Part shown: positions 52,756 to 61,952 of the stretch, piece by piece | Numbering within the stretch: position 1 is the stretch's first letter | Layout of the letters: each line of letters begins with the position of its first letter | Assembly: GCA_013141115.1 (NCBI GenBank) | Contig: JABFRP010000002.1 | Location: forward strand, 770,389 to 834,388 | Reading direction: 5' to 3' | DNA: 64,000 nt | Source of the DNA: Ferruginibacter sp. | Lineage (GTDB): Bacteria > Bacteroidota > Bacteroidia > Chitinophagales > Chitinophagaceae | Program-made: the position numbers and the translations under genes | Notes under the pieces: generated by a model | What the model was told of the DNA's origin: nothing | Databases searched by the model: none | The model's input: only the letters and a program-made list of their open reading frames with translations

Positions 52756-53568
52756 TTATTTTTCTACCACATACAAAACTGATTTTTGAGTAATGCCCGA
52801 GCGTTGAAATAGCTCTTTCCCAAAATCATCTACGGTATACAATTTAACTTTAAAACCAACGGATGCCAATCTATTAATAAACTCCTGCTTTGCATACAGC
52901 CGTACATGATCTGCCTGCCCAAAATATTTTAACCGCAGGCTTGTATCCGTTACAAACGGGTCTTCCCTTGTTTCGGTAACAGGTTCCAGTATTGGCACCA
53001 TTGTTATTCCAAAACCTCCGGGCCTTAATATCCTGTACAATTCTTTCATTGCCTTTAAATCATCCGTTACATGCTCTAAAATATGAGAGCAAATAAAAAC
53101 ATCAAAGCTATTGTTGTTATAAAGATGCAGATCCTGTATATCCAGTTTATCATCTACTTCATCCATAAAAAGATCTGAACTGCGGTGCATTACATTAGGC
53201 ATATTTTTTAAAAAACCTGATAATGCAGGCCTTGGTGCAAATTCCAGAATGCTGTGCTGCTTATGCCTGTCCAGCATTTTTTCTAAAAAAAGAATGTAGA
53301 GTCTGTCTCTATCGGTAATACCGCAACCGTGGCAGGTATATTGTTCGTAATTTAATGTTTCGGCATCTTCGGGTTTATAAGGCCAGCCGCTGTTAGTAAG
53401 CCCCTGCAGCCATTCCTGCGGAAAAGGTTTAAAATTTTTCCAATATTTTTTGCAGCCGGGGCAATAAAATCCTGTACCTTTTTTTGCAAGGTATTTGCTG
53501 CTTTTAAATCTATGATAAGCTTTAGCTGCAAGCTTGTAAATTGTACTCCGCTTTAAATTATTGAACAT
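52756..53568 (-). CDS. SAM-dependent methyltransferase with zinc-ribbon start
   Basis: 270 residues. Two Cys pairs near the N-terminus (CPGC around residue 35 and CHGCG about 40 residues later) suggest a small metal-binding domain. The methyltransferase part shows FDVFICSHILEHVTDDLKAM and LYRILRPGGFGITMVP. Overlaps the flippase gene end by 11 bases. Likely modifies a sugar of the repeat unit or caps the chain. Confidence 0.8.
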   Translation of the reverse strand: MFNNLKRSTIYKLAAKAYHRFKSSKYLAKKGTGFYCPGCKKYWKNFKPFPQEWLQGLTNSGWPYKPEDAETLNYEQYTCHGCGITDRDRLYILFLEKMLDRHKQHSILEFAPRPALSGFLKNMPNVMHRSSDLFMDEVDDKLDIQDLHLYNNNSFDVFICSHILEHVTDDLKAMKELYRILRPGGFGITMVPILEPVTETREDPFVTDTSLRLKYFGQADHVRLYAKQEFINRLASVGFKVKLYTVDDFGKELFQRSGITQKSVLYVVEK

Positions 53569-55090
53569 TTTTTTTATTTCGGGATTGGCCCGGCAAATTA
53601 ATTAATGCTGAAAAATGCAAATGCCTTCTGTTGATGATACCCATTACAGCAACCTGTATAAAAGCAGCAATTAAAAGCAACACAATATAATTTATACCGG
53701 TTATTTTTTGGCATGCAAAAAATACCGGTATTGCAATTATTAAATTAATCAGCAGTTGTTTAATTCCAAATTTTAAAACACTTGCAAAATCAATTTGGCT
53801 AAGCTTGGTTTTAAACAAATGATAAAAGAAAAAAATAATGATGCTATAGCCCGCCAGCATTGCATACAAATAGCCTTTTAATTGCAGCCAGTTTATTAAA
53901 ATAATAGTCAGTAAAAGAAAAATAATGTGGGCACTTATAGAATACAATAATCCCTGCCTTACCATTTGTGCAGCAGAAAAAATTCTGGTACAAATGCTGT
54001 TGAGCAGCATTAATGGTGATAATAAAATAAGGTATTTTAAACACAGCGACACCATATCCAGCGAACTGCCGGCCATATTGCCTCTTTTAAAGATCAGTAC
54101 TGCAAAATCACCGGCATAAAAGAATATTATTACAACAGCCGGCAGTAGTACCAATAGTAAAAAGTTGGCCACCTTAATAAAAAGTTCATTCAGCAAAGCA
54201 ATGTTCTGTTTTGCATACAACTCATTAAATTTTATACCGGCTACAGCTAATACCTGTGCTATTACTAATGTATCAATTATACCTGCCGCCTGCTGTGCAA
54301 GATTTACAGAAGATACAATACCCACACCCAGGCCGCTTAATAAAAAAAGAGTAATGTAATTCCGCAACCAAACCGGCAATATATTCAGCTGTAATAAGCC
54401 AATATTACTCCACAGCTCTTTGGTTTTTACAACAGTAAACTTACCAAACTGCCATTGCAGCCGCAGCTTCATTATGGCCAGTAAAAATAAAAAGTTGATG
54501 CCGTAGCTGGCAGCCACTGCAGCAAGTGTACCGGCTATACCTAATTGCCGATGAAAAAAAACGGTAACAATAATAGAGCACAAACTTGTGATAAGACTGG
54601 TTAATATAGTTACCGTAAAATACTTGTACGAACTTAATATAGCCCCTAAAAAATTATTGATCAGCTGAAAAAAGATTAATGCAGCGCCTGCATACAATAA
54701 ATATTTATGCTGTACCAATACATCGGGTTTAAATTTTGAAAAGACATTATAAAATAAAACCGGTGCAACTGCTGCAGCTAAAAAAATGATGACCCCAATA
54801 AAAAGATACAGGTAGATAAAGAAGTTTATAAAGTTTCTTGATGCAGTTTCGCCATCGCTCTCCCTTAATTTCATTGCCCGTGGAATTAATATTATGGCAT
54901 CAATACTGTTGAGCATACCACTTGTAATAAGCAGTGCAATACTTATTACAAAGAAATAAATATCGGTACCAATGCCTGCACCAAAATAAAAGGCAATGAT
55001 GAGTGTATTTAAAAAATAAAGCCCTTTTGCAATAATATTAAGCCCTGTAGAAAAGATGATCCCCTTTTTATATGATTCTGTTTTCAGCAT
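53558..55090 (-). CDS. Lipid-linked oligosaccharide flippase, MurJ/MviN-like (copy 2)
   Basis: 510 residues from the ATG at 55090, chosen by alignment with copy 1 (MLKTESYKKG versus MIKSESYKKG); an open reading to 55102 adds four residues. About 14 membrane segments. Shared blocks with copy 1 include TLIIAFYFGA, GTDIYF and LNILPVWLRNYITLFLLSG. First gene of the minus-strand polysaccharide locus, divergent from the ABC-F gene. A second flippase suggests a second repeat unit or a duplicated locus. Confidence 0.85.
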   Translation of the reverse strand: MLKTESYKKGIIFSTGLNIIAKGLYFLNTLIIAFYFGAGIGTDIYFFVISIALLITSGMLNSIDAIILIPRAMKLRESDGETASRNFINFFIYLYLFIGVIIFLAAAVAPVLFYNVFSKFKPDVLVQHKYLLYAGAALIFFQLINNFLGAILSSYKYFTVTILTSLITSLCSIIVTVFFHRQLGIAGTLAAVAASYGINFLFLLAIMKLRLQWQFGKFTVVKTKELWSNIGLLQLNILPVWLRNYITLFLLSGLGVGIVSSVNLAQQAAGIIDTLVIAQVLAVAGIKFNELYAKQNIALLNELFIKVANFLLLVLLPAVVIIFFYAGDFAVLIFKRGNMAGSSLDMVSLCLKYLILLSPLMLLNSICTRIFSAAQMVRQGLLYSISAHIIFLLLTIILINWLQLKGYLYAMLAGYSIIIFFFYHLFKTKLSQIDFASVLKFGIKQLLINLIIAIPVFFACQKITGINYIVLLLIAAFIQVAVMGIINRRHLHFSALINLPGQSRNKKNVQ

Positions 55091-55151
55091 TGATATGGGC
55101 AAAAATATACCTTCATTTTTAATTCTTACAGCTTAATTAAGCAGCTAAGGT

Positions 55152-55159
55152 TACCTTTG
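55152..55159 (+). promoter_or_regulatory. Candidate -7 box for the ABC-F gene
   Basis: TACCTTTG, a full TAnnTTTG match, ends only 6 bases before the ATG at 55166, implying a nearly leaderless transcript. No TTG at the expected distance. Confidence 0.4.
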
Positions 55160-55165
55160 CCGCCT

Positions 55166-57063
55166 ATGCATTACGCTTCAGTAGAAAATTTAAGTAAATC
55201 GTTCGGGATACGTACCCTTTTTAAGAATATCAGCTTTTATGTGGAAGAAGGCGATAAAATTGCTTTTGTTGCCCGCAATGGCAGCGGTAAATCAACCTTA
55301 TTAAAAATTATTGCAGGTTTAGATCATTCCGATAGCGGAACAGTGTGGGTACATAAAGACATTAAAGTGATCATGCTGCAGCAGGATACGCCTTTTGAAG
55401 AAGAAAAAAGCATTTGGGATAATGTGCTGCGTATGGATAACTCCGTGGTAAAAGTGGTAAAGGCTTACGAACAGTGTTTGGAAGAAGACCCCGATAATAT
55501 TGAAAAACTTACCGACCTGATGGCATTGGTAGATGAGAACAATGCCTGGAACTTTGAAAGTGAAGTACATCAGATATTAGGTAAACTGAATTTGCACCAC
55601 CTAAATGAGCCGGTTAAAAATTTAAGTGGTGGCCAGCGTAAAAGAGTAGCGCTTGCACAATCGTTGATAGAAATGCAATTGCACGAAGGCCGCTGTTTAT
55701 TAATATTGGATGAGCCTACCAACCATTTAGATGTAAGCATGATTGAGTGGCTGGAAGATTATTTGAGTGCACAAAAAGTTACGCTGCTTTTGGTAACGCA
55801 TGATCGTTATTTTTTAGATGCGGTGTGTAACGAGATATTGGAAATGGATGAAGAAAAAGTATTTACCTATAAAGGCGATTACGATTATTTTTTAGAACAA
55901 AAAGTTTACGTCACGAGGTACAGGCCAGCGAGCTGCAAAAAGATAAAAACATTTTTAGAAAAGAACTGGAGTGGATGCGTAAGCAACCCAAGGCACGTAC
56001 CACCAAAAGTAAAAGCCGGCAGGATGCTTTTGCCGAAGTGGAAGAAAGAGTGAGCCTGAAAAAAGAAGATAACGAAGTAAGCCTGCAGGTAAAAATGACC
56101 AGGCTTGGCGGAAAGATCTTAGAGATGAAAAAGATCAATAAAAGCTATGGCGATAAAGTATTGATAAAAGGATTTGATTATACTTTTAAAAGAGGCGAAC
56201 GGGTGGGCATTGTGGGTAAGAACGGTGTGGGCAAATCTACCTTTTTAAAAATTGCTTTGCACCAGGAGCAACCGGATAGTGGCAAGATCAATCATGGTGA
56301 TACGGTAGTGTTTGGCAACTTTGACCAGGAAGGATTAAAATACAAAGAAGATAAGCGTGCCATTGAATATGTAAAAGATTTTGCTGAATTTTTTCCTTTG
56401 GCAGATGGCAGTAAAATATCGGCCAGCCAGTTTATGGAAAAATTTGGCTTTGGTGCCGAGCAGCAATACACGCCACTAAGCAAATTAAGCGGTGGCGAAA
56501 AAAGAAGACTGCATTTATTAAGTGTACTGTTCCTAAATCCCAACTTTTTAATTTTAGATGAACCTACCAACGACCTGGACCTGCAAACTTTAAGAACACT
56601 GGAAGAATTTTTATTGGATTACCCGGGTTGTATTTTAATTGTAAGTCATGATAGGTATTTTATGGACCGCATGGTGGATCATTTGTTTGCTTTTGAAGGT
56701 GATGGCGTGATAAAAGATTTCCCCGGTAACTATAGTCAGTACCGTGAGGCAGTGGCCAATGCAAAATTTACGGGTTATGAAGTGGTGGCCGAAAAAGCGC
56801 CAGTAGAAGTAGCACCTGTTGTAAAACAAAAAACTGGTAACAACGAACAAAAGAAATTATCTTTTAAAGAAAAGCTGGAGTTTGAAACGATAGAAAAAGA
56901 TATGCCTGCGTTGCAAAAAGAAAAAGCAACTTTAGAAGAAAAAATGAACAGCGGCAGTTTAAATTTTGAAGATCTGCAAAAAGCTGCAGCAAGAATTGGA
57001 GAAATAGTTTCGCAGTTAGATGAAAAAGAAATGCGGTGGCTGGAGTTGAGTGAGAGAATGTGA
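55166..57063 (+). pseudogene. ABC-F ATPase, interrupted by a one-base deletion
   Basis: Two reading frames together encode one ABC-F protein of about 630 residues. Frame 1 (55166 to about 55909) has the first cassette: ARNGSGKST, LSGGQRKRVAL, LLILDEPTNHLD. Frame 2 (to 57063) holds the linker LQKDKNIFRKELEWMRKQPK and the second cassette: GKNGVGKST, LSGGEKRRLHLL, FLILDEPTNDLD, with a coiled-coil tail. Around 55907-55912 the sequence reads TACGTCAC; one added C (TAC CGT CAC) restores FLEQKVYRHEVQAS. ABC-F proteins act on the ribosome (translation quality, antibiotic protection). The lesion is either real or an assembly error. Confidence 0.85.
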
Positions 57064-57205
57064 TTTTCGTGAGACATGAGTAGTAAAACGTGAGTAGTTT
57101 GCATTACAAAAGCAGCTTTATTCATGGCTGACGATTAACAATTGACAACTAAATATTAATAGGCCAGGTTGAAAAACTTGGTCTTTTTATTTACAGCCTT
57201 TTTTG

Positions 57206-57213
57206 TAGATTTG
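57206..57213 (+). promoter_or_regulatory. Candidate -7 box for the toxin-antitoxin pair
   Basis: TAGATTTG (57206-57213), full TAnnTTTG match; a TTG lies at 57178-57180, 25 bases upstream, slightly long. Start codons follow at 57219 or 57228. Confidence 0.4.
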
Positions 57214-57218
57214 ATAAA

Positions 57219-57500
57219 ATGCTTTTTATGAGCAAAGAAGAATTAAAAAAAGAACTCCATCAATTGATCGACAATACTGAGGATGAAGACTTACTAAGTA
57301 TGGTTAAGGAAGACATTGTTGCCTATCAAACAAAAACTAAAGAAAATTTTGACGACCTTTCTGATCTGTCGCCTGAAGACAGGGCGGAACTGGAAGAGCT
57401 TGCTACAGAAGACCCGGACAAAGACACTATTTCAGAAGAAGAATTTGCACAATACATTCAAGAATGGCGAACAAAATTATCTACAAAAAGAGATTTTTGA
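57219..57500 (+). CDS. Small acidic antitoxin-like protein
   Basis: 93 residues (or 90 from Met4). Very acidic and helical with no recognised DNA-binding motif visible: KKELHQLIDNTEDEDLLSMV, then a Glu/Asp-rich stretch and EEFAQYIQEWRTKLSTK. Similar short genes sit in front of RelE/ParE toxins in Bacteroidetes. Its 3' end overlaps the toxin start by 37 bases, so the two are translationally linked. Antitoxin identity is inferred from position. Confidence 0.7.
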   Translation: MLFMSKEELKKELHQLIDNTEDEDLLSMVKEDIVAYQTKTKENFDDLSDLSPEDRAELEELATEDPDKDTISEEEFAQYIQEWRTKLSTKRDF

Positions 57501-57769
57501 ATAAGTTAGATAAGTTGCTTGCTTATTTACGAAAAGAATGGAATATTACAATTGCTAATGAATTTCTTGATAAACTTGAAGGAAAAATAAAAGTTATCAA
57601 ACTTTACCCTGCTACCGGAAATATAACTGCTATAAAAAATACCAAAAGCATTTTAATCACCAAACACAACAGGATTTATTACCGAATAGAAGAAAATAAA
57701 ATCATCATAATTAACATGATCGATACAAGGAAAAACCCAAAAAAGAACCCTTTCAATACAACCACATGA
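57464..57769 (+). CDS. RelE/ParE-family toxin
   Basis: 101 residues, basic. MANKIIYKKRFLNKLDKLLA, then EWNITIANEFLDKLEGKIKV and LITKHNRIYYRIEENKIIII fit the ParE/RelE fold (helical hairpin followed by a beta-sheet). Members poison gyrase or cut mRNA on the ribosome; which applies here cannot be told. The stop overlaps the next gene start (ATGA), so all three genes may share a transcript. Confidence 0.78.
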   Translation: MANKIIYKKRFLNKLDKLLAYLRKEWNITIANEFLDKLEGKIKVIKLYPATGNITAIKNTKSILITKHNRIYYRIEENKIIIINMIDTRKNPKKNPFNTTT

Positions 57770-58920
57770 ACCAACGCTTTTATTCACTCGATGTATTCAG
57801 AGGTGCCACGGTGGCGCTGATGATATTGGTAAATAATCCCGGCAGTTGGGGCCATATATTTCCGCCGCTGCAACATGCCGGTTGGCATGGCTGTACCCCT
57901 ACCGACCTGGTGTTCCCTTTCTTTTTATTTGCCGTAGGCAATGCCATGGCTTTTGTAATGCCCAAATTAGAAGCGGCAGGCGAAGCAGCTTTTTGGCAAA
58001 AAGTGATCAAAAGAACGGTGCTGATATTTTTAATTGGCCTTTTCTTAAACTGGTTCCCGTTTATAAAATATAATGATGCCGGCAATATTGTGGGTAAACC
58101 GTTTGACAGCCTGCGCATATTGGGTGTATTGCAGCGCATTGCCTTAAGTTATTTTTTTGCATCGGTGATCGTGCATTTTTTTAAAGTGCGTGGATCCTTT
58201 GTAATGAGCGGCGTTATTTTATTATGCTACTGGTTCCTGTGCGTAGCCGCAAACCCCGCCGACCCGTTCAGCATTAATGGTTGGTTTGGTACCGCAATAG
58301 ACAAAAGTATTTTAGGCGAAAAACATTTATACCATGGCGAAGGCATTGCTTTTGACCCCGAAGGCCTGATGAGTACTTTTGCCGCCATTGTGCAAGTGGT
58401 GTTAGGGTATCTTATTGGTAATTACATTGTACAAAAAGGTAAAACACCCGAAATGCTCAATGGTTTATTTGCCGCTGCCTGTGTTTTAATTTTCACCGGC
58501 TTTTGCTGGGACATGGTTTTTCCTATCAACAAAAAAATATGGACCAGCAGCTATACCATGTACACTACCGGCCTGGCCACACTCATTTTATCGCTAATGA
58601 TATATTTGATTGAATTTAAAAACAGCCGTGGCTTATGGAGCCGCTTTTTTGATGTATTTGGTAAAAATGCCCTATTCATTTTTGCTATGAGTGCTTTATT
58701 ACCTAAGGGCCTGGCTTTAATAAGAATACCCAACGGATTTACTATTGACGGCAAACCAAAATTCCTCACCCCATTTGCCTGGTTTTACGAGCATTTGTGT
58801 AAGCCCATCTTTCCTTCGCTGCCCAATATTGGTTCATTAATTTATGCGCTGTGCTTTATTACCATGATGTGGTTTTTTGCATGGCTGCTTGATAAAAAGA
58901 AGATCTATATAAGAGTATAA
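57766..58920 (+). CDS. NagX-like membrane acyltransferase (heparan-alpha-glucosaminide N-acetyltransferase family)
   Basis: 384 residues with about ten membrane segments. N-terminal SLDVFRGATVALMILVNNPG, then GCTPTDLVFPFFLFAVGNAM with conserved polar residues, as in the DUF5009/HGSNAT family. Such proteins transfer acetyl groups across a membrane to amino sugars. The start overlaps the toxin stop by four bases. Link to sugar recycling is inferred from family only. Confidence 0.85.
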   Translation: MNQRFYSLDVFRGATVALMILVNNPGSWGHIFPPLQHAGWHGCTPTDLVFPFFLFAVGNAMAFVMPKLEAAGEAAFWQKVIKRTVLIFLIGLFLNWFPFIKYNDAGNIVGKPFDSLRILGVLQRIALSYFFASVIVHFFKVRGSFVMSGVILLCYWFLCVAANPADPFSINGWFGTAIDKSILGEKHLYHGEGIAFDPEGLMSTFAAIVQVVLGYLIGNYIVQKGKTPEMLNGLFAAACVLIFTGFCWDMVFPINKKIWTSSYTMYTTGLATLILSLMIYLIEFKNSRGLWSRFFDVFGKNALFIFAMSALLPKGLALIRIPNGFTIDGKPKFLTPFAWFYEHLCKPIFPSLPNIGSLIYALCFITMMWFFAWLLDKKKIYIRV

Positions 58921-59321
58921 GCAATCATCCATATTTATTTAAACCTCCATTTACTGTATAGAAAAATGCTTTTTGCTGTACATAAACAGCTTGCATAATT
59001 TTAAATAACTCACCGGTAATTGTTACAATAATTTATTACTTCATTTATTTATGTTAAATAATGTGTAACTTAAAGTATTAACGGCACTTGCATTCCACCC
59101 TATTAAAATGCTGCTTTTTTGTTTAAACTATTGACCTCATTGTTTCATAGCTTCTTTCAACCTGAAAAAAAGACGGTATTTTTGCAGTATCACTTTTTTA
59201 GTAAAAAAAGTGAACACCTTATCCGGTAGCAGATTACTAATAATAAAGCCGGTAAAAAACTCTGAGGGTTTTAAGAAGCAATTAACAACAGTTGCTCCTG
59301 GTAAATTTTTATATGTACATT
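58921..59321. other. 401-base intergenic stretch before the kinase gene
   Basis: AT-rich with no coding pattern. It holds a GTTTAAAC palindrome near 59121, a -7 box at 59177-59184 and a hairpin at 59190-59213 (TCACTTTTTT/AAAAAAGTGA, 4-base loop). Nothing else is recognised. Confidence 0.5.
59177..59184 (+). promoter_or_regulatory. Candidate -7 box upstream of the histidine kinase
   Basis: TATTTTTG, full TAnnTTTG match, 137 bases before the ATG at 59322, followed by a hairpin at 59190-59213. No TTG at proper distance. Confidence 0.35.
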
Positions 59322-61596
59322 ATGAACAATCAATCGTTCGCACGTTTTATCAAAAGGCCGGTTACCAGTGGCCTGGTTGTTTTTTTTTGCATTACTGTTT
59401 CTTACTCAACTCCTCACCTATCAGCGTTATTTACTGCGCAAAGATGCCGACCACAGGGAAATTTCCAACCAGGCAACTTTAACCAAAGAAAGATTGCAAA
59501 ATGTTATCAACTATAGTTTTTCAGCAACACAAACCCTGGCATTTATTATTGAAAAAAATGGTGTGCCACAGGATTTTGACAGTGTGGCCAAACAATTATT
59601 AAACAGCAATAAATATATTGACGCAATAGAACTTTTACAGGGCGGCGTAATAACCAATGTGTATCCTTTAAAAGGTAACGAAGCTGTACTTGGCTTTAAT
59701 GTTTTACTCGATTCGGCAAGAAAAAGCGGAGCCGTTGCGGCTATACAAAAAAAAGGATTTTTTATTTCCGGACCCATCAATTTAAAGCAGGGCGGTGCAG
59801 GTTTTGTAAGCCGCATACCCATTTTTAAAAACAATAAACTTTGGGGGTTTTCGGCAGCACTTATTAAATTATCCACTTTATTAGATGCCGCCGGTATCGA
59901 TACCTCTAACAATGGTAACTTTTCGTACCAGCTGGCAAAGATCAATATGGCTACAGGGCAGGAAGAATTTTTCCTGCGCAACAATAATTCATTCAAAAAA
60001 GAATATTCTATACCCGTTGAAATACCCAATGGCGAATGGCGGTTGTACATTATAGCAGAAAAAAGTATTACTTTTTCCGGCATATTCTTTTTTGCATTAC
60101 TGGGGTTTATTTTAGCTGCAACAGGCGGCCTGTTTGCATGGTTTATAGTTAAGCAACCTTTACGCCTCAATCAACTGGTACAGGAAAAAACATTGCAATT
60201 ACAGGCAAGCGAAAAAAATTACCGCATTACACTGGAAAGAATTGCGGATGCTTTTGTAGCCCTGGATACCAACTGGTGCTATACATATATGAACAGCAAA
60301 GCCGGCGAAATTTTTAATTGTGATCCTAAAAATATCATTGGTAAAAATATCTGGACGGTATTTCCCGATGGTGCCGGTCAGCCATTTTACCAAGCCTATC
60401 ATAAGGCCATGGAACTGCAGCAATACATCTATATAGAAGAACATTTTCTATCTGCCGAACGCTGGTTCGAAAATCATATTTATCCTTCGCCGGAAGGGGT
60501 ATCCATTTTTTTAAGGGATATTACTAAAAGAAAAAAGGCAGAGCAGGAATTACAGCAAAGTAACGAACGCTTTCAACTGATAAGCCGTGCCACCAATGAT
60601 GCTTTATGGGAATGGAATTTTGAAACCAGCGAACTGTGGGGTAACGAAACACACCAGCAACTATTTGGCCTAACCATGGCCGATCCTGTGCCGGGTGAAA
60701 ATGTTTGGCAGGAACGTATACATCCCGGAGACCGTAATACTATTATTGATAAACAGGCAGCAAGCCTTACCTCTGATAAAAGCGTATTTATTACAGAATA
60801 TCGTTTCAGGATGCCCAATAACCAATACCGCTTTATTTACGACCGCTGTTACATACTCCGCAATTTACAAGGGCGGCCGCTGCGTATGGTAGGCAGTATG
60901 ATGGACATTACCGAACAAAAGAAAGCCGAGCAGGAAATTGAAAACGTAAACGAACAATTGCGGCAACTTACACGGCACCTGCAAAATATTCGTGAAGAAG
61001 AGCGTATAAGAATTGCCCGTGAAATTCATGACGATCTGGGGCAACAATTAACGGCCATAAAAATGGGCATAGTATGGATCAATAAAAAAGTACCTGACGA
61101 AGATGCCGATATAAAAAACAGGCTTACCAATATCATTACGCTGCTGGATGCCGGCAATGTATCGGTAAGAAAAACTTTAAACGAACTGCGTACAGGCATA
61201 CTGGATAACTACGGCCTTATTGAAGCATTGGAATGGCAGGGCCGGCAATTTACTGCCACTACAGATATTCCACTTTTGTTTAATGGCCCTAAAGAAACTG
61301 TAAAGGCCGAAGAGCCTGTAGCCACCTGCATTTTCAGGATATTTCAGGAAGCATTGACCAATATTACCAAATATGCACATGCCAGCCAGGTTACCAGTTC
61401 GTTAACCTGTACCAACAACAATATAATTTTTAGCATAGCCGATAATGGCCTTGGCTTTGATACCGAATTATTAAAAAGCAAAAATTCTTTTGGCGTTTTA
61501 GGTATGAGGGAAAGGGTGGCCGCACTCAATGGTAGTTTTAATTTGGAATCTTCGGTGGGAAATGGAACGAGTATTAATATTTCTATACCGTTGTAA
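59322..61596 (+). pseudogene. PAS-domain sensor histidine kinase, frameshifted near the N-terminus
   Basis: The long frame is open from 59368 (GTG), giving about 742 residues: extracytoplasmic CHASE-like sensor (about 40-230), second membrane helix (239-261), two PAS domains (about 285-395 and 400-525, ending MMDITEQKKAEQ), HisKA_3 with His554 in IAREIHDDLGQQL, and an HATPase domain (IADNGLGF). The first membrane helix is cut. Another frame from ATG 59322 reads MNNQSFARFIKRPVTSGLVV and meets the long frame at a nine-T run near 59379-59388; eight T would join them and complete the helix. No response regulator adjoins. NarL-type partner expected elsewhere. Confidence 0.82.
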
Positions 61597-61650
61597 TGCT
61601 TCTGAGGAAGAAGATTTATATTAGGCTGTAATTATTATCCTGCAATCACT

Positions 61651-61882
61651 ATGACAGCAACAGTCAAAAGTATTTTCTTATTGTTTTTATCTCTCTTTGG
61701 AATATTGTATGGCATTTTCCTTTCTTATGGTGCTATAAAAAACACAAAAACATTTAGGCAATACCAAAGAAATTAGATATGGTTGAATTTTTGGAGATTT
61801 AGGAAGGACTATATATTTTATTTTAGGAATTATACTTTTTTTGCTGGGCCTTTTTTTTGCTTACAAGGCTTTCATACAATAG
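61651..61882 (+). pseudogene. Decayed small membrane-protein gene
   Basis: An ATG at 61651 opens a 41-residue frame (MTATVKSIFLLFLSLFGILY...) with one membrane helix, ending at TAG 61774-61776. In another frame TKEIRYG, a TGA, then IFGDLGRTIYFILGIILFLL and GLFFAYKAFIQ continue to 61882. Together they look like a two-helix protein of about 75 residues broken by a frameshift and a TGA in place of TGG. No homologue is claimed. The rest of 61597-61952 is AT-rich and empty apart from the promoter. Confidence 0.45.
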
Positions 61883-61896
61883 CTTATATGCAAATA

Positions 61897-61927
61897 TTGT
61901 TTTATGCAAAAAAGTAGCTTACTTTAG
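61897..61927 (+). promoter_or_regulatory. Candidate promoter with direct repeats before the PIN-GNAT gene
   Basis: TTG at 61897-61899, 20 bases, TACTTTAG at 61920-61927 (one mismatch to TAnnTTTG). TATGCAAA occurs twice (61887-61894 and 61903-61910), flanking the -33 element, a possible binding site for autoregulation. Confidence 0.5.
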
Positions 61928-61952
61928 CACTAAAACTAATAGGAATTTAATT

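Noticed and set aside
55975..57063. Independent single-cassette ABC gene
   Set aside because: Together with the frame from 55166 it makes a normal two-cassette ABC-F protein; only one base separates them.
59292..59516. Separate 74-residue gene
   Set aside because: Its first part is the natural N-terminus of the histidine kinase; the rest is a shifted reading after the T run.
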